Shown one piece after another: positions 1 to 9,331 of a DNA stretch of 64,000 nt. The position numbers and the translations under genes were made by a program. Numbering within the stretch: position 1 is the stretch's first letter; every line of letters starts with the position of its first letter. Source of the stretch: JAYZBC01 sp036339375 (GTDB lineage: Bacteria; Pseudomonadota; Alphaproteobacteria; MPNO01; UBA2964); NCBI GenBank assembly GCA_036339375.1, contig JAYZBC010000025.1:54026-118025 (forward strand), read 5' to 3'. The notes under the pieces were generated by a model that was not told where the DNA came from, ran no database searches, and worked only from the letters and a program-made list of their open reading frames with translations.

Positions 1-261
1 CATTTTTATTTTCCCAATAAAAAATTATTCAATTTTCTTAAAGCCAATTCCACCTGCTTTATCCTAGTGTGGGTAACCCCAATGGTGCAAGTCGTGTATG
101 AATGTAACGTAAAATACCCATAATTTTTTTATAGCCCGTAACTTTTCCAGGAACCATTAATTTCCAATAAAAAAGTCATCTATTGCGAGACTATATTTTA
201 GAAGATAAAATTAAAAAGAAAATTCTTTTTGTGTCAGAAGAAAGCCCAGGAGAACAATAAA
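1..261. other. Left-edge non-coding stretch
   Basis: No convincing gene is visible between the window edge and the first CDS. The stretch is very AT-rich and full of stops in all frames. Two copies of a short motif, TTCCCAATAAAAAA and TTTCCAATAAAAAA, occur near 12-25 and 161-174; such A-rich repeats are expected by chance at this composition. A minus-strand ATG lies at 1-3, so a leftward gene could begin exactly at the edge, but this cannot be judged from here. Confidence 0.4.
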
Positions 262-1044
262 TTGGCTAAACACAAGGCTGAAACTTTAAAAATAAATGAC
301 TGCAACATACAAAGTCTCCGAGGCGGATCGGGCGAGACAATGCTGTTTTTGCATGGGGCGGGTGGAATTAATGGCTGGACGCCCTATTTAGATGCGCTTT
401 CTGACCGGTTCAATCTAATAGCTCCGAGCCACCCTGGTTATGGCAATTCGGATAATCCAGACTGGTTAGATAATATGGCAGACCTAGCCTATTTCTACCT
501 AGATTTTATTGAACAACAAAAACTAGACCAAATTCATTTAATTGGGCATTCCCTTGGTGGCTGGCTCGCAAGTGAAATTGCTGTAAGAAATGCTGAACGT
601 ATTAAAACATTAACTTTGGTTGCCTCTGCAGGACTACGTGTAATTGGGGAGCCAATGGGTGACATTTTTATGTGGAGCAAGGAAGAACGGGCACACAACC
701 TTTTCTACGACTCAAAACTTGCAGAGCAGAGATTGTCAGAAAACCTTTCGTTAGAAGAAGAAGACATGCAACTTAGGAATTTTTTTACCACTGGAAAACT
801 TTCCTGGAACCCCCGTTTTCATAACCCCCATCTCGACAAATGGCTGCATAGAATAAAAATTCCAACGATGATAATTTGGGGTGATTCCGACAAAATTTTT
901 CCACCGGCCTATGGGGAAGCCTATAAAAATGCGATACCGGGCTCCCAGTTACTAGTAATTCCAAATTGTGGGCACGTTCCCCACCAAGAAAAACTGACGG
1001 AATTTTTAGCAGGGATAGACACTATTACCAAAGGAGCCAAATGA
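262..1044 (+). CDS. Alpha/beta-fold hydrolase
   Basis: A cytosolic serine hydrolase of about 260 residues with no signal peptide. The fold landmarks are in order: oxyanion-hole HGAGG near residue 31, nucleophile elbow GHSLGG with Ser97, an acid in the strand GDSDK (Asp208 or Asp210), and catalytic His238 in NCGHVPH. The set resembles C-C bond hydrolases of meta-cleavage pathways and carboxylesterases, but the substrate is unknown. The frame is open from a TTG at 229. I prefer the TTG at 262 because AGGAG lies nine bases before it. The stop overlaps the next ATG (TGATG), so this gene and the flavin oxidoreductase are probably translationally coupled. Confidence 0.85.
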   Translation: MAKHKAETLKINDCNIQSLRGGSGETMLFLHGAGGINGWTPYLDALSDRFNLIAPSHPGYGNSDNPDWLDNMADLAYFYLDFIEQQKLDQIHLIGHSLGGWLASEIAVRNAERIKTLTLVASAGLRVIGEPMGDIFMWSKEERAHNLFYDSKLAEQRLSENLSLEEEDMQLRNFFTTGKLSWNPRFHNPHLDKWLHRIKIPTMIIWGDSDKIFPPAYGEAYKNAIPGSQLLVIPNCGHVPHQEKLTEFLAGIDTITKGAK

Positions 1045-2207
1045 TGAGATTTTCATTCTTTCACTTAATGCCCTATGGTGCCGTTGATCTGGAGGCTATT
1101 ACGGAAACAGCCTGGATTGTATTTTCTAACAGCAATTATGACCCGAAGGAAGGTCACAAACTTTATAACAGATATCTCGACGAGTTAGAGTATGCCGATC
1201 AACTTGGTTTTGATGGCGTTTGCGTTAATGAGCATCATCAGACAGCTTACGGCATGATGCCACAACCCAGCGTTTTAGCTGGAGCACTTTCCCGAAGAAC
1301 AAGCAATGCTAAAATTTGTGTTTTAGGGCGTGCCCTCCCACTAACCGAAAACCCCCTATCAATCGCGGAAGAATATGCGATGATAGATAACGTAACCGGT
1401 GGCCGTCTTATTGCTGGATTTGTTAGGGGAATTGGTTGCGAATACCATTCTTATATGGTCAACCCTAGTGAATCTCTGTCACGATTTCACGAGGCACACG
1501 ATTTAATTTTACAAGCATGGACTAAACCAGGACCAACCCCTTTCGAAGGCAAATATTACCGTTTTCAATATGTTAACCTTTGGCCACGCCCTTATCAACA
1601 ACCGCATCCGCCTATCTGGATTCCGTCACAAGGGTCCACGGAAACCAAAGACTGGGCGTCTCATCCTGACCGGAAATATACTCTTTTGATGACATTCAGC
1701 CCTGTTAAAAATGTAATACGAAATCTAAATGCATACGCGGAAAAATGCCAGGAATACGGTTACCAATGTTCACCTGAACAACTAGGTTGGGCTTTGCCAC
1801 TTTATGTGGCTGAGACTGATGAAAAAGCAATAAAGGATGCACGCCCCCACGTCGAAAATTTCTTCAATAAATTTATCCTAGCTCCCACAGAGTTTCGTAT
1901 GCCTCCGGGTTATTCCTCTATTAACTCTTATAAAATGATAATGGAAAATAAAATGAAATTCCGGGAACAATTCTTGTCTATAGAAATGTTGATGGAAAAC
2001 GGCATGTTCGTTTGTGGAAGTCCGGCTACCGTTGCTGAAAAACTCGAAGGTTATCAAAACGAAATGGGTTACGGCAATTTAGTTATTATGGGCCAATTTG
2101 GTACTTTAGGGCATGAAGCAGTTAAAACGAGTATGCAAATGTTTGCTGAAGAAGTGATGCCTAAACTCCGCCCCATAGGAATGTCAAGCGCCGCAGCTGC
2201 GGAGTAG
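1044..2207 (+). CDS. LLM-class (luciferase-like) flavin-dependent oxidoreductase
   Basis: A member of the bacterial luciferase-like TIM-barrel family, which uses reduced flavin supplied by a separate reductase to oxygenate a small substrate. Family features are the VNEHHQ segment near residue 60, the IAEEYAMIDNVTGGRL helix-strand typical of the group, and a C-terminal region with CGSPATVAEKL. AAGGAG at 1031-1036 gives seven bases to the ATG at 1044; an ATG at 1041 is also possible. It overlaps the upstream hydrolase stop, which suggests an oxygenase plus hydrolase pair acting on one substrate. A flavin reductase that could serve it lies 5 kb downstream. The substrate cannot be read from sequence. 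Confidence 0.88.
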   Translation: MRFSFFHLMPYGAVDLEAITETAWIVFSNSNYDPKEGHKLYNRYLDELEYADQLGFDGVCVNEHHQTAYGMMPQPSVLAGALSRRTSNAKICVLGRALPLTENPLSIAEEYAMIDNVTGGRLIAGFVRGIGCEYHSYMVNPSESLSRFHEAHDLILQAWTKPGPTPFEGKYYRFQYVNLWPRPYQQPHPPIWIPSQGSTETKDWASHPDRKYTLLMTFSPVKNVIRNLNAYAEKCQEYGYQCSPEQLGWALPLYVAETDEKAIKDARPHVENFFNKFILAPTEFRMPPGYSSINSYKMIMENKMKFREQFLSIEMLMENGMFVCGSPATVAEKLEGYQNEMGYGNLVIMGQFGTLGHEAVKTSMQMFAEEVMPKLRPIGMSSAAAAE

Positions 2208-2351
2208 AAATTTAGCTACATTTGCAAAAACGGCATGATAATACCCTAACAATCTAAATCTTGACTTAAATACGACGTCCAGTAGGACTTTTTAACGGCT
2301 GCTTCCAAGTTCCGTCCTAGAAAGAGGTATACTAAAGGAAAACCTTAATCA

Positions 2352-3275
2352 TTAACCTAAAATTTTATCGATCATTGCTAAATCCTGTTCATCCATTTTC
2401 CAATCGGCTGCAGCAGCATTTTGTGCTAGCTGTTCTCTGCGTGTTGCCCCTGCAATCACACTAGCAGTAATTTTTTGAGAAGAAAGCCACGAAATTGCTA
2501 GGGTGAGTAGATTAAAACCGCGTGAGTTTGAAAATTTTTCGAGTTCTTCCAAACGTCTAAAATCCACTTTGGCCATGGCTGCCTCTCCTTCCAATCGACT
2601 TCCTTTTGGGGCATCAGCCCCCCGCCGGTATTTTCCCGTAAGGAGACCTTTTGCTATAGGATAGTAGGGCAAAATTTTCACATTTCTTGAATTACAAATT
2701 GGCTTGAGATCTGTTTCAATACCCCTATCCAATACGTTCCAACAATTTTGTGCTGTTACAAACCCTCTATAATTTTCTTTAACTGATATTGTTTGAGCTT
2801 CCTCTAACTGCATCCCAGAAAAATTTGAACAACCAAACAATCGGATTTTTCCAACGGTAACTAAATCATTTAATGTACCAAGTGTTTCTTCGATAGGTGT
2901 AGAGGAATCAGGAGTATGTATTTGATAAAGATCAACGTGGTCTGTCCGCAATTTTTTGAGGCTTAAATCAATAGCTGCCATAATATTTTCCCTGGTACCT
3001 TTCCCTTTTCCGGGGACATGTTGCATTGTCAGGCCAAATTTCGTGGCGAGAATTACTTCATGACGACAATCTTTCAAAGCGTTTCCAATAAACTCTTCAG
3101 ACAATCCACCACCATAATTTTCTGCTGTGTCGAAAAAAGTGATTTCCGCTTCAAGAGCCGCTTTTATTACTTCTTTACTGGCCTCCTCATTAATACGTCG
3201 GCCGAATGCGTTACATCCTAAACCAACAATCGAAATATCAAATCCCTCCTCACCACCAATCTTACGAGTTTCCAT
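2352..3275 (-). CDS. Aldo/keto reductase
   Basis: NAD(P)H-dependent carbonyl reductase of the AKR superfamily, about 307 residues, cytosolic. The catalytic tetrad is visible: Asp and Tyr in FFDTAENYGGG, Lys in ILATKFG and His in DLYQIHTPD. The phosphate-binding C-terminal segment SVIAGATRREQL is also intact. The open frame extends to an ATG at 3284, but AGGG sits nine bases before the ATG at 3275 and almost touches the upstream one, so 3275 is preferred. The gene is alone on its strand between two plus-strand units, so no pathway partner is implied. The natural substrate is unknown. Confidence 0.9.
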   Translation of the reverse strand: METRKIGGEEGFDISIVGLGCNAFGRRINEEASKEVIKAALEAEITFFDTAENYGGGLSEEFIGNALKDCRHEVILATKFGLTMQHVPGKGKGTRENIMAAIDLSLKKLRTDHVDLYQIHTPDSSTPIEETLGTLNDLVTVGKIRLFGCSNFSGMQLEEAQTISVKENYRGFVTAQNCWNVLDRGIETDLKPICNSRNVKILPYYPIAKGLLTGKYRRGADAPKGSRLEGEAAMAKVDFRRLEELEKFSNSRGFNLLTLAISWLSSQKITASVIAGATRREQLAQNAAAADWKMDEQDLAMIDKILG

Positions 3276-3446
3276 GATCCTCATCCCTTTTTCACCTAAA
3301 GCCAGTAATTCAAACAGAAATTACAAAAAATTAGTTAACAATTTGGTAATTTGTTATTTTTTTAACGGCAAATAGGTTAGAACATAAGCAATAAATTCGC
3401 ACTGACAGAATTACCCTTAAACTTCGAATCCAATCGAGCCCTTAAT

Positions 3447-4754
3447 TTGAACGAAAACCTATCCAAAAAAAAGCCCCGCACTTCAAATATCAAATCGGGC
3501 AATATAATTCTTTCATCTAGAGACGAATTGACCGCATATTCCACAGCTTTTATTAGCAGCGGAATTTTACCCATGATCCAGCTGATTGTGCCTCTTTGGT
3601 GTTTGGTCGAATTGGGAATGTCGGCTACGATGATTGGGATAGCAGCCGGTGCGAGGTCACTTTTAGCAGCCTTTTTTTCAATTCACAGTGGAGCTTTGTT
3701 GGACCGTATTGGCGTTCGACGGGTAATGGTTTTTTGTACCGTTGTTAGCATTGCCCTTACTCTAGTTTATCCTCTGGTGCCCATTATAACCTCTGTAATA
3801 GCAATTCAGTTAGCCATGATTGTTCTTCTGCAATTAGTTACAGGTTTCTTACACACAATCGGATGGATCGGTTCCCAAACACAGATTGGACAATTAAGCA
3901 AAGGTTCTCCAAAACACATGGGACGGTTTACCGCTGTAACCAATTTAGCTCTTTTTTTTACACCCCCGTTAGCCGGTTGGGCATGGGATTTTGGCCAAAG
4001 TACAAATTACGGGGGCGCGTGGCTGGCTTTCATTGTTATAGCGTTATGTAATGTATTGCTTTGGGTTTCAGTTGCTCTAATGCCAATTCCAAAATCTGTT
4101 TCCGTCCCAACTTCTTTTCCTCTACTGCGATCACTCTCACCATCTTTAATAGACTACAAACAAGCGTTTCACCTGTTTTTAACTCCCACTGTCGCTTTTG
4201 TCGTTGTCGCCTCTTTCCTTATAAATGGTTTAATTCAAGTTAGGATGAATTTTATGTCCCTTTACATGGAATCTGTGGGCTATGAAGGAAGAATTATCGG
4301 GTTAATGATGGGTCTTGCTTTTTTAATAGCAGGAATAACTGCACTGCCAACTGAGAGAGCGAAACGTTACATGGCACCGCATTGGATTGTTCTTTTAATG
4401 ATAATTCTGACAGCCCTGGGAAATGGGTTGGTACCGTTATTTGAAGGAATTTCGGGTCTCACTTTTTCTACAATTTTATTTGGTGGGGGCGTTGGGTTAG
4501 GCATGGCCTATGTACTAATGTTACTTTCTAGGAGTGTCCCAATTAGTCAATTTGGCTTGAGTGTAGGATTACGAACAACGGGAAACAGGGTGGGTGCTAC
4601 AATCGTTCCACCAATTGCGGGGCTTGCTATTGACTTTGCAGGTGGGGATATTGGTGTCGGATTTTACGTTATGTCTATCATATTTTCGTTAGGAGCTTTG
4701 GGGATTGGAATATTAGCAATACGGTCAAAAAACTTAAAATATACTTTTTTATAA
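3447..4754 (+). CDS. MFS transporter
   Basis: An inner-membrane permease of the major facilitator superfamily with about 12 predicted hydrophobic segments in 435 residues. The loop between segments 2 and 3 carries GALLDRIGVRRVMV, a version of the MFS motif A (G-x3-D-R-x-G-x-R). A second hydrophobic half starts near residue 245. The substrate is unknown; drug or metabolite export is as likely as uptake. The start is uncertain: the TTG at 3447 has no visible ribosome site and the first internal ATG lies in the first membrane segment. The metY-like gene follows 68 bases later on the same strand. Confidence 0.85.
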   Translation: MNENLSKKKPRTSNIKSGNIILSSRDELTAYSTAFISSGILPMIQLIVPLWCLVELGMSATMIGIAAGARSLLAAFFSIHSGALLDRIGVRRVMVFCTVVSIALTLVYPLVPIITSVIAIQLAMIVLLQLVTGFLHTIGWIGSQTQIGQLSKGSPKHMGRFTAVTNLALFFTPPLAGWAWDFGQSTNYGGAWLAFIVIALCNVLLWVSVALMPIPKSVSVPTSFPLLRSLSPSLIDYKQAFHLFLTPTVAFVVVASFLINGLIQVRMNFMSLYMESVGYEGRIIGLMMGLAFLIAGITALPTERAKRYMAPHWIVLLMIILTALGNGLVPLFEGISGLTFSTILFGGGVGLGMAYVLMLLSRSVPISQFGLSVGLRTTGNRVGATIVPPIAGLAIDFAGGDIGVGFYVMSIIFSLGALGIGILAIRSKNLKYTFL

Positions 4755-4822
4755 GAATTAACTTGGCATCATATTCAAACTATGAAAAAAGCAGCCAAAC
4801 GGTTTTCTAAAAGGATAAAATC

Positions 4823-6112
4823 ATGACGGACAGCAAAAACCCAGAGACGATAGCCCTACATGGTGGATGGCGCCGTGACGAAAGTACGACTGCTGTAGCA
4901 GTTCCAATTTATCAAACAACGTCTTATCAATTTGATAGCCCTGATCACGCAGCCAAGTTGTTCGGACTAGAAGAGTTGGGGAATATTTATACCCGAATTA
5001 TGAACCCTACTACTGATGTATTCGAAAAGCGTGTAGCTGCTTTAGAAGGTGGCGTTGCAGGACTTGCCACAAGCTCGGGACAAGCCGCTGAATTTATTGC
5101 TATCACAAATATTACACATTCGGGCGATAACATTGTGAGTTCAACAGATTTGTACGGAGGAACTTGGAACTTATTTCAAAATACTTTGAACACGATGGGA
5201 ATTGAAGTGAGATTTGTAGATCCTGCAGACCCAGAAGCCTTTCTCAGGGCAACAGACAAACGTACCCGTTGTTATTTCGCGGAGACTTTGCCAAATCCAA
5301 AACTTGAAGTCTTCCCCATTGGTGAAGTAGCAAAAATCGGTATAGAACATGGAATTCCATTAATTATGGACAATACAGCCTCTCCAATTATCTGCCGTCC
5401 GATCGATCATGGTGCTGCTATAGTTGTACATTCCACCACCAAATATATTGGCGGTCATGGTACTTCAATTGGTGGAATGATTGTTGATAGTGGTAATTTC
5501 GATTGGAGTACAAATAGTGACCGATTTCCTATGCTCAACCAACCAGATCCAAGTTACCACGGTGCTATATGGACGGAAGCAGTAAAACCACTTGGCCCAA
5601 TCGCTTATATAATTAAAGCTAGAGTAACCCTCCTACGTGATATTGGCGCTTCCATGAGCCCATTCAATTCATTTCAATTTATTCAGGGACTTGAAACCTT
5701 AGCACTTCGTATGGAACGTCATTGCCAAAATACAAAAGCTGTTGCCGACTTTTTATCAGGACATGAAAAAGTTGAGCGTGTAATTTATCCGGGCCTGATG
5801 GAAGGAGAACCCAAACGTCGCGCAGATACCTATTTATCAGGAGGATATGGTGCTCTTGTTGGGTTTGAACTTGTAAAAGGTGCAGAAGCCGGGAAAAGTT
5901 TTATTGAAGCTTTAGAACTATTTTACCATGTGGCGAATATTGGCGATTCAAGAAGCCTTGCAATTCATCCAGCGACAACGACCCATTCTCAACTTAGTAA
6001 AGAAGAACAGCTGAAAACGGGGGTCACAGAAGGATACGTTCGTTTAGCAGTTGGCATTGAGCACATTGACGATATTCTTGAAGACCTTAAAAATGCTCTT
6101 GATATTGTTTAA
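4823..6112 (+). CDS. metY: O-acetylhomoserine sulfhydrylase-type PLP enzyme (Cys/Met metabolism family)
   Basis: A PLP enzyme of the cystathionine gamma-synthase family, 429 residues. This matches the longer MetY type (about 430) rather than the roughly 390 of MetB or MetC. The PLP lysine is Lys207 in HSTTKYIGGHG, with Asp183 in MDNTASP contacting the cofactor ring nitrogen. The TSSGQAAE phosphate-binding loop and the Tyr-x-Arg of IYTRIMNPT are present. Expected reaction: O-acetyl-L-homoserine plus sulfide to homocysteine. Methionine gamma-lyase activity cannot be excluded. AAAGGAT precedes the ATG. hemB follows after 23 bases and may share the transcript. Confidence 0.88.
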   Translation: MTDSKNPETIALHGGWRRDESTTAVAVPIYQTTSYQFDSPDHAAKLFGLEELGNIYTRIMNPTTDVFEKRVAALEGGVAGLATSSGQAAEFIAITNITHSGDNIVSSTDLYGGTWNLFQNTLNTMGIEVRFVDPADPEAFLRATDKRTRCYFAETLPNPKLEVFPIGEVAKIGIEHGIPLIMDNTASPIICRPIDHGAAIVVHSTTKYIGGHGTSIGGMIVDSGNFDWSTNSDRFPMLNQPDPSYHGAIWTEAVKPLGPIAYIIKARVTLLRDIGASMSPFNSFQFIQGLETLALRMERHCQNTKAVADFLSGHEKVERVIYPGLMEGEPKRRADTYLSGGYGALVGFELVKGAEAGKSFIEALELFYHVANIGDSRSLAIHPATTTHSQLSKEEQLKTGVTEGYVRLAVGIEHIDDILEDLKNALDIV

Positions 6113-6135
6113 TCGTAAAAAGTCACAAATTTAAA

Positions 6136-7149
6136 ATGAAGTCCGGAATGCATCCAAAGCCAAGTTTTCCCACAACACGTATGCGGCGTAATCGCAGTCA
6201 TCAATGGATCCGAAATTTAGTGGCTGAAAACAGCCTCTCTGTAAATGACCTCATTTTACCTCTATTTGTCCATAGCGGTAACGAACCGAAAATTGAAATT
6301 CCATCATTACCGGGTGTCAACAGGCTTTCTGTCGAACAACTTGTCTCAGAAGTGGGTGAAGCTAAAGATTTAGGAATACCCCTGGTCGCCATTTTTCCAG
6401 TTATTGAACCATCTTTAAAAACAGAAGAAGCGGAAGAAGCATATAATTCAGATAATTTAATTTGTCGCGCTGTTTCTGCAGTAAAAAAAGAGTCTCTGGA
6501 AATTGGCATTATGTGTGATGTCGCCCTCGACCCATTTACAAGCCACGGCCATGACGGCCTTTTAAGAGATGGAATTATATCAAATGATGAAACCCTTGAA
6601 ATCCTATGCAAACAGGCCATTGTCCAAGCTAACGCTGGCTGTGATGTCATAGCACCCTCGGATATGATGGATGGACGCATAGGTGCAATACGTTCTGCAT
6701 TGGATGCAGAGGACATGGAAAATGTTTTGATAATGTCATATGCCGCTAAATTTGCATCTGGATTGTATAATCCCTTCAGAAATGCTGTCGGCTCTTCAGC
6801 TAGTTTAGGTAAAGCAGATAAAAAAACCTATCAAATGGACGCAGCTAATTCTGATGAGGCATTACGTGAGGTCGCCATGGACATTGAAGAGGGAGCTGAT
6901 ATGGTCATGGTCAAACCTGGCTTGTTCTATCTCGATATCCTTTTACGTGTAAAGTCTGCGTTTTCAATGCCTACATTTGCTTATCAAGTTAGTGGAGAAT
7001 ACGCTATTCTTAAAAGCGCGAGTGCCAAAGGTTGGGTGGATGGAGATGCAATAATGCTGGAGGCTCTTATAGCATTAAAACGAGCTGGAGCTGATGGAAT
7101 TCTTACATATTCAGCTTTGGAAATAGCCCGGGAACTCCAAAAAAATTAA
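6136..7149 (+). CDS. hemB: Porphobilinogen synthase (delta-aminolevulinate dehydratase)
   Basis: Condenses two 5-aminolevulinate molecules to porphobilinogen, the second step of haem synthesis from ALA. The two active-site lysines are Lys205 (SYAAKFAS) and Lys260 (MVMVKPG). The metal site reads CDVALDPFTSHGHDG, with Ala130, Asp132 and Asp140 where zinc enzymes carry three cysteines. This marks the zinc-independent, magnesium-responsive type common in alphaproteobacteria. At 337 residues it is full length. ATG codons at 6136 and 6148 are both possible and no strong ribosome site marks either. Confidence 0.97.
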   Translation: MKSGMHPKPSFPTTRMRRNRSHQWIRNLVAENSLSVNDLILPLFVHSGNEPKIEIPSLPGVNRLSVEQLVSEVGEAKDLGIPLVAIFPVIEPSLKTEEAEEAYNSDNLICRAVSAVKKESLEIGIMCDVALDPFTSHGHDGLLRDGIISNDETLEILCKQAIVQANAGCDVIAPSDMMDGRIGAIRSALDAEDMENVLIMSYAAKFASGLYNPFRNAVGSSASLGKADKKTYQMDAANSDEALREVAMDIEEGADMVMVKPGLFYLDILLRVKSAFSMPTFAYQVSGEYAILKSASAKGWVDGDAIMLEALIALKRAGADGILTYSALEIARELQKN

Positions 7150-7226
7150 CTCAAATTTATCCCTCTTATTAAAATCCATAGAATTTGGTATGGCTAATTT
7201 GATAAGAAATTACCAACTAAAAGGAA

Positions 7227-7709
7227 TTAGCAAGATAAATCAGCATAACCGCCCCGATAAAAAATAATGGGCTTAACGTCCAAACCGGAAGAAACTAAGT
7301 TTTTTACTTCGCCTGCAACTATTACATGATCACCGCCATCAAAAAGAGAGGTGATACAACCCTCCAAATTTGCAAGGCAACCCCGCAGAATAGGGCATCC
7401 GTTTTGTCCTTTATCGTATTCAAAACCTACCCATTTCTCGGGACCGCTTTCTGCGAAACGTTTGGATACTTCTTTTTGTTCCGCCGACAAAATGTTTATA
7501 CCGAAACCCCCTCCTACTATGAAAGCGTCAAAACTTTGTATTTTCCTATCAAGACAAAATAAAACCATGGGGGGATCAAGAGACAAAGATGTAAAAGAAT
7601 TTGCCGTTAGTCCTACAGGCGTACCATCAGCCTCCAATGTAGTAATAACTGTTATCCCGGTGGCAAAACAACCAACAGTGTTCCGAAACTCTTTTGAATC
7701 GACCGTCAT
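7227..7709 (-). CDS. Flavin reductase-like protein
   Basis: A small FMN-binding split-barrel protein of the HpaC/DIM6/NTAB family, 160 residues, which reduces free flavin with NAD(P)H for a partner monooxygenase. Family signs are GCFATGITVITT at the N-terminus, VGLTANSFTSLSLDPPMV across the flavin phosphate site, and a GGDHVIVAGEV strand. The frame extends to a GTG at 7718, but that GTG forms part of the ribosome site AAGGTGG; the ATG at 7709 sits five bases after it and is preferred. It lies downstream of a thioesterase on the same strand. The luciferase-like enzyme at 1044-2207 is the nearest candidate partner. Confidence 0.9.
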   Translation of the reverse strand: MTVDSKEFRNTVGCFATGITVITTLEADGTPVGLTANSFTSLSLDPPMVLFCLDRKIQSFDAFIVGGGFGINILSAEQKEVSKRFAESGPEKWVGFEYDKGQNGCPILRGCLANLEGCITSLFDGGDHVIVAGEVKNLVSSGLDVKPIIFYRGGYADLSC

Positions 7710-7786
7710 GGAGACCACCTTAATAGTTATGATTTATAGGATGATGGCGTGGATAACCATCGATGTCAAAAAATGTGCCGTGGAGT

Positions 7787-8206
7787 CTATTTTTTTACAA
7801 ATGTGTAATAAAGACCTCGGCCACTTGCTATAAGTTTAGTATCAGAATCAAAAATTTCAGCTTTGGCGGTAGAAAATGTTTTACCAATTCGGATAATACT
7901 TCCAACAGCTTTTAGACTTCCAGGCATTGCAGCCCTATGATAATCAATCCTCATATCAACCGTTGGCGCTGGAGAACCTAGTTTGGCTGCTATCATGAAG
8001 TCAGCAGCTACATCCACAAGGGCGCCAAGTATGCCTCCATGTGTTACTTTGGCTTTAGGGTTTGAAATCATTTCCTCCCGCCATTTCATTGTAATTTCTA
8101 TTTTATCCTCGTTGAGTTCAACAATGTTTAAACCCATCCACTGGTTAAAATGATTAGCTACCAACCGCTTTTGCAATTCTTCAATTGTTTTTATGTTTTT
8201 TGACAC
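7787..8206 (-). CDS. PaaI-type hotdog thioesterase
   Basis: A hotdog-fold acyl-CoA thioesterase of the PaaI/YbgC-like group, about 139 residues. The segment VTHGGILGALVDVAAD holds the HGG and the acidic residue typical of the active-site helix, and VDMRIDYHRAA forms the central strand. It probably hydrolyses short or aromatic acyl-CoA. The frame is open from an ATG at 8242, but AGGAG followed by six A residues precedes a GTG at 8206, which is the more convincing start. The flavin reductase follows on the same strand after 77 bases. Substrate unknown. Confidence 0.87.
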   Translation of the reverse strand: MSKNIKTIEELQKRLVANHFNQWMGLNIVELNEDKIEITMKWREEMISNPKAKVTHGGILGALVDVAADFMIAAKLGSPAPTVDMRIDYHRAAMPGSLKAVGSIIRIGKTFSTAKAEIFDSDTKLIASGRGLYYTFVKK

Positions 8207-8409
8207 TTTTTTCTCCTGGTAAACGAAACATATTTTTAGCATGAAATATATTTCACGGGGCAGTTAAACTAAGAAACCTTTTGAATAAAATTTGATATAC
8301 TAAAAATAATTAACCAAACTTTTCAAAAGATCTGGGCACACCAAAGTTTCTAGTGTTAAAATTGATAACGTTTTTTAAGACCATATTTTTCAAATTTTAA
8401 AATGAATTT

Positions 8410-9141
8410 ATGAACGATTCGTCTAACATTCACCTAGAAAAACAATTTGTGGCAACTCCTGCTTTACCATGCCCGTACATTCCTGGGCAGACCGAACGCA
8501 AACTCGTTACAGAATTAGTCACAAAAAAAGCAGTCGATTTTTATGAAGAGCTTTCACAAATCGGCTTCCGACGAAGTCATGGACTCGCTTATAAACCCAT
8601 ATGCCCCAATTGTAACTCTTGTGTTCCAGTGAGAATTCGTGTTGGTGATTTTAAATGGACCAGAACGTTTCGCCGTATGATGAAACAAAATGTTGACTTG
8701 CTAAGTAAAGACATGGTCGCCCACGCTACAATAGAACAATACAATTTGTTTAACCGATATCAAAGATTTCGCCATACTGGTGGAGAGATGGCCACCATGG
8801 CTTTTCGTGATTTTCAGGCGATGGTAGAACATAGCCCAATAGAAACTCGAATAATCGAATTTAGAGATATACATGAAGATTTAGTTGGCGTTATGTTAGC
8901 GGATAGACAAAAAGATGCACTTTCCGCTGTTTACAGTGTTTTTGATCCAAGGATAAAAAAACGTGGACTAGGTACATACATGGTTTTATGGATGGTAAAA
9001 CGCGCAGAAGAACTGAAGCTTTCTTATATTTACCTTGGTTATTGGGTTAAAGAGAGTTCAAAAATGTCTTATAAAGAACGTTTTAGACCTTTGGAGGGCT
9101 TTACCACCAAAGGTTGGAAAACTCTTCGAAACTCTGCATAA
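8410..9141 (+). CDS. bpt: Aspartate/glutamate leucyltransferase (Bpt/ATE family)
   Basis: Transfers leucine from Leu-tRNA to N-terminal acidic residues, marking proteins for ClpS/ClpAP decay by the N-degron route. The family is clear from the N-terminal CPYIPGQ and the cysteine-rich CPNCNSCVPVRI, followed by a GNAT-like C-terminal half with DPRIKKRGLGTYMVLW and the LGYWVKESSKMSYK signature. 243 residues matches bacterial Bpt. Its lying within about 1.3 kb of hemB agrees with the hemB-bpt linkage I recall for other alphaproteobacteria. The ATG has only A/T-rich sequence upstream and no strong ribosome site. Confidence 0.95.
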   Translation: MNDSSNIHLEKQFVATPALPCPYIPGQTERKLVTELVTKKAVDFYEELSQIGFRRSHGLAYKPICPNCNSCVPVRIRVGDFKWTRTFRRMMKQNVDLLSKDMVAHATIEQYNLFNRYQRFRHTGGEMATMAFRDFQAMVEHSPIETRIIEFRDIHEDLVGVMLADRQKDALSAVYSVFDPRIKKRGLGTYMVLWMVKRAEELKLSYIYLGYWVKESSKMSYKERFRPLEGFTTKGWKTLRNSA

Positions 9142-9331
9142 ATCCTCCATAAGAGATCCTATTCAATTAACTATAAAAGCCACCCTTTTATTGTTCTGAG
9201 TGAATTTTGGTATAGTTGCACCAAATTTTACGAACAGATAACATCAACTAGCTGATCAGGTCTATTTTAATTACGAAGCGCACTCCAGTGATAACTACAC
9301 TACCTTTTTTGAAATTTTTGGGAGAAAAAAG

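Noticed and set aside
1..3. Minus-strand ATG at the left edge
   Set aside because: No coding sequence of the putative gene is in the window, so it cannot be supported.
2277..2293. GTCC-AGTA-GGAC followed by five T residues after the luciferase-like gene
   Set aside because: Only a four-pair stem; too weak to call a terminator in AT-rich sequence.
4755..4822. Possible SAM riboswitch ahead of the metY-like gene
   Set aside because: The short gap lacks the conserved pairing and sequence of SAM-II or other SAM riboswitch classes as I know them.
6201..6716. 171-codon open frame on the minus strand inside hemB
   Set aside because: Shadow of the conserved hemB frame; composition and lack of any motif argue against a gene.
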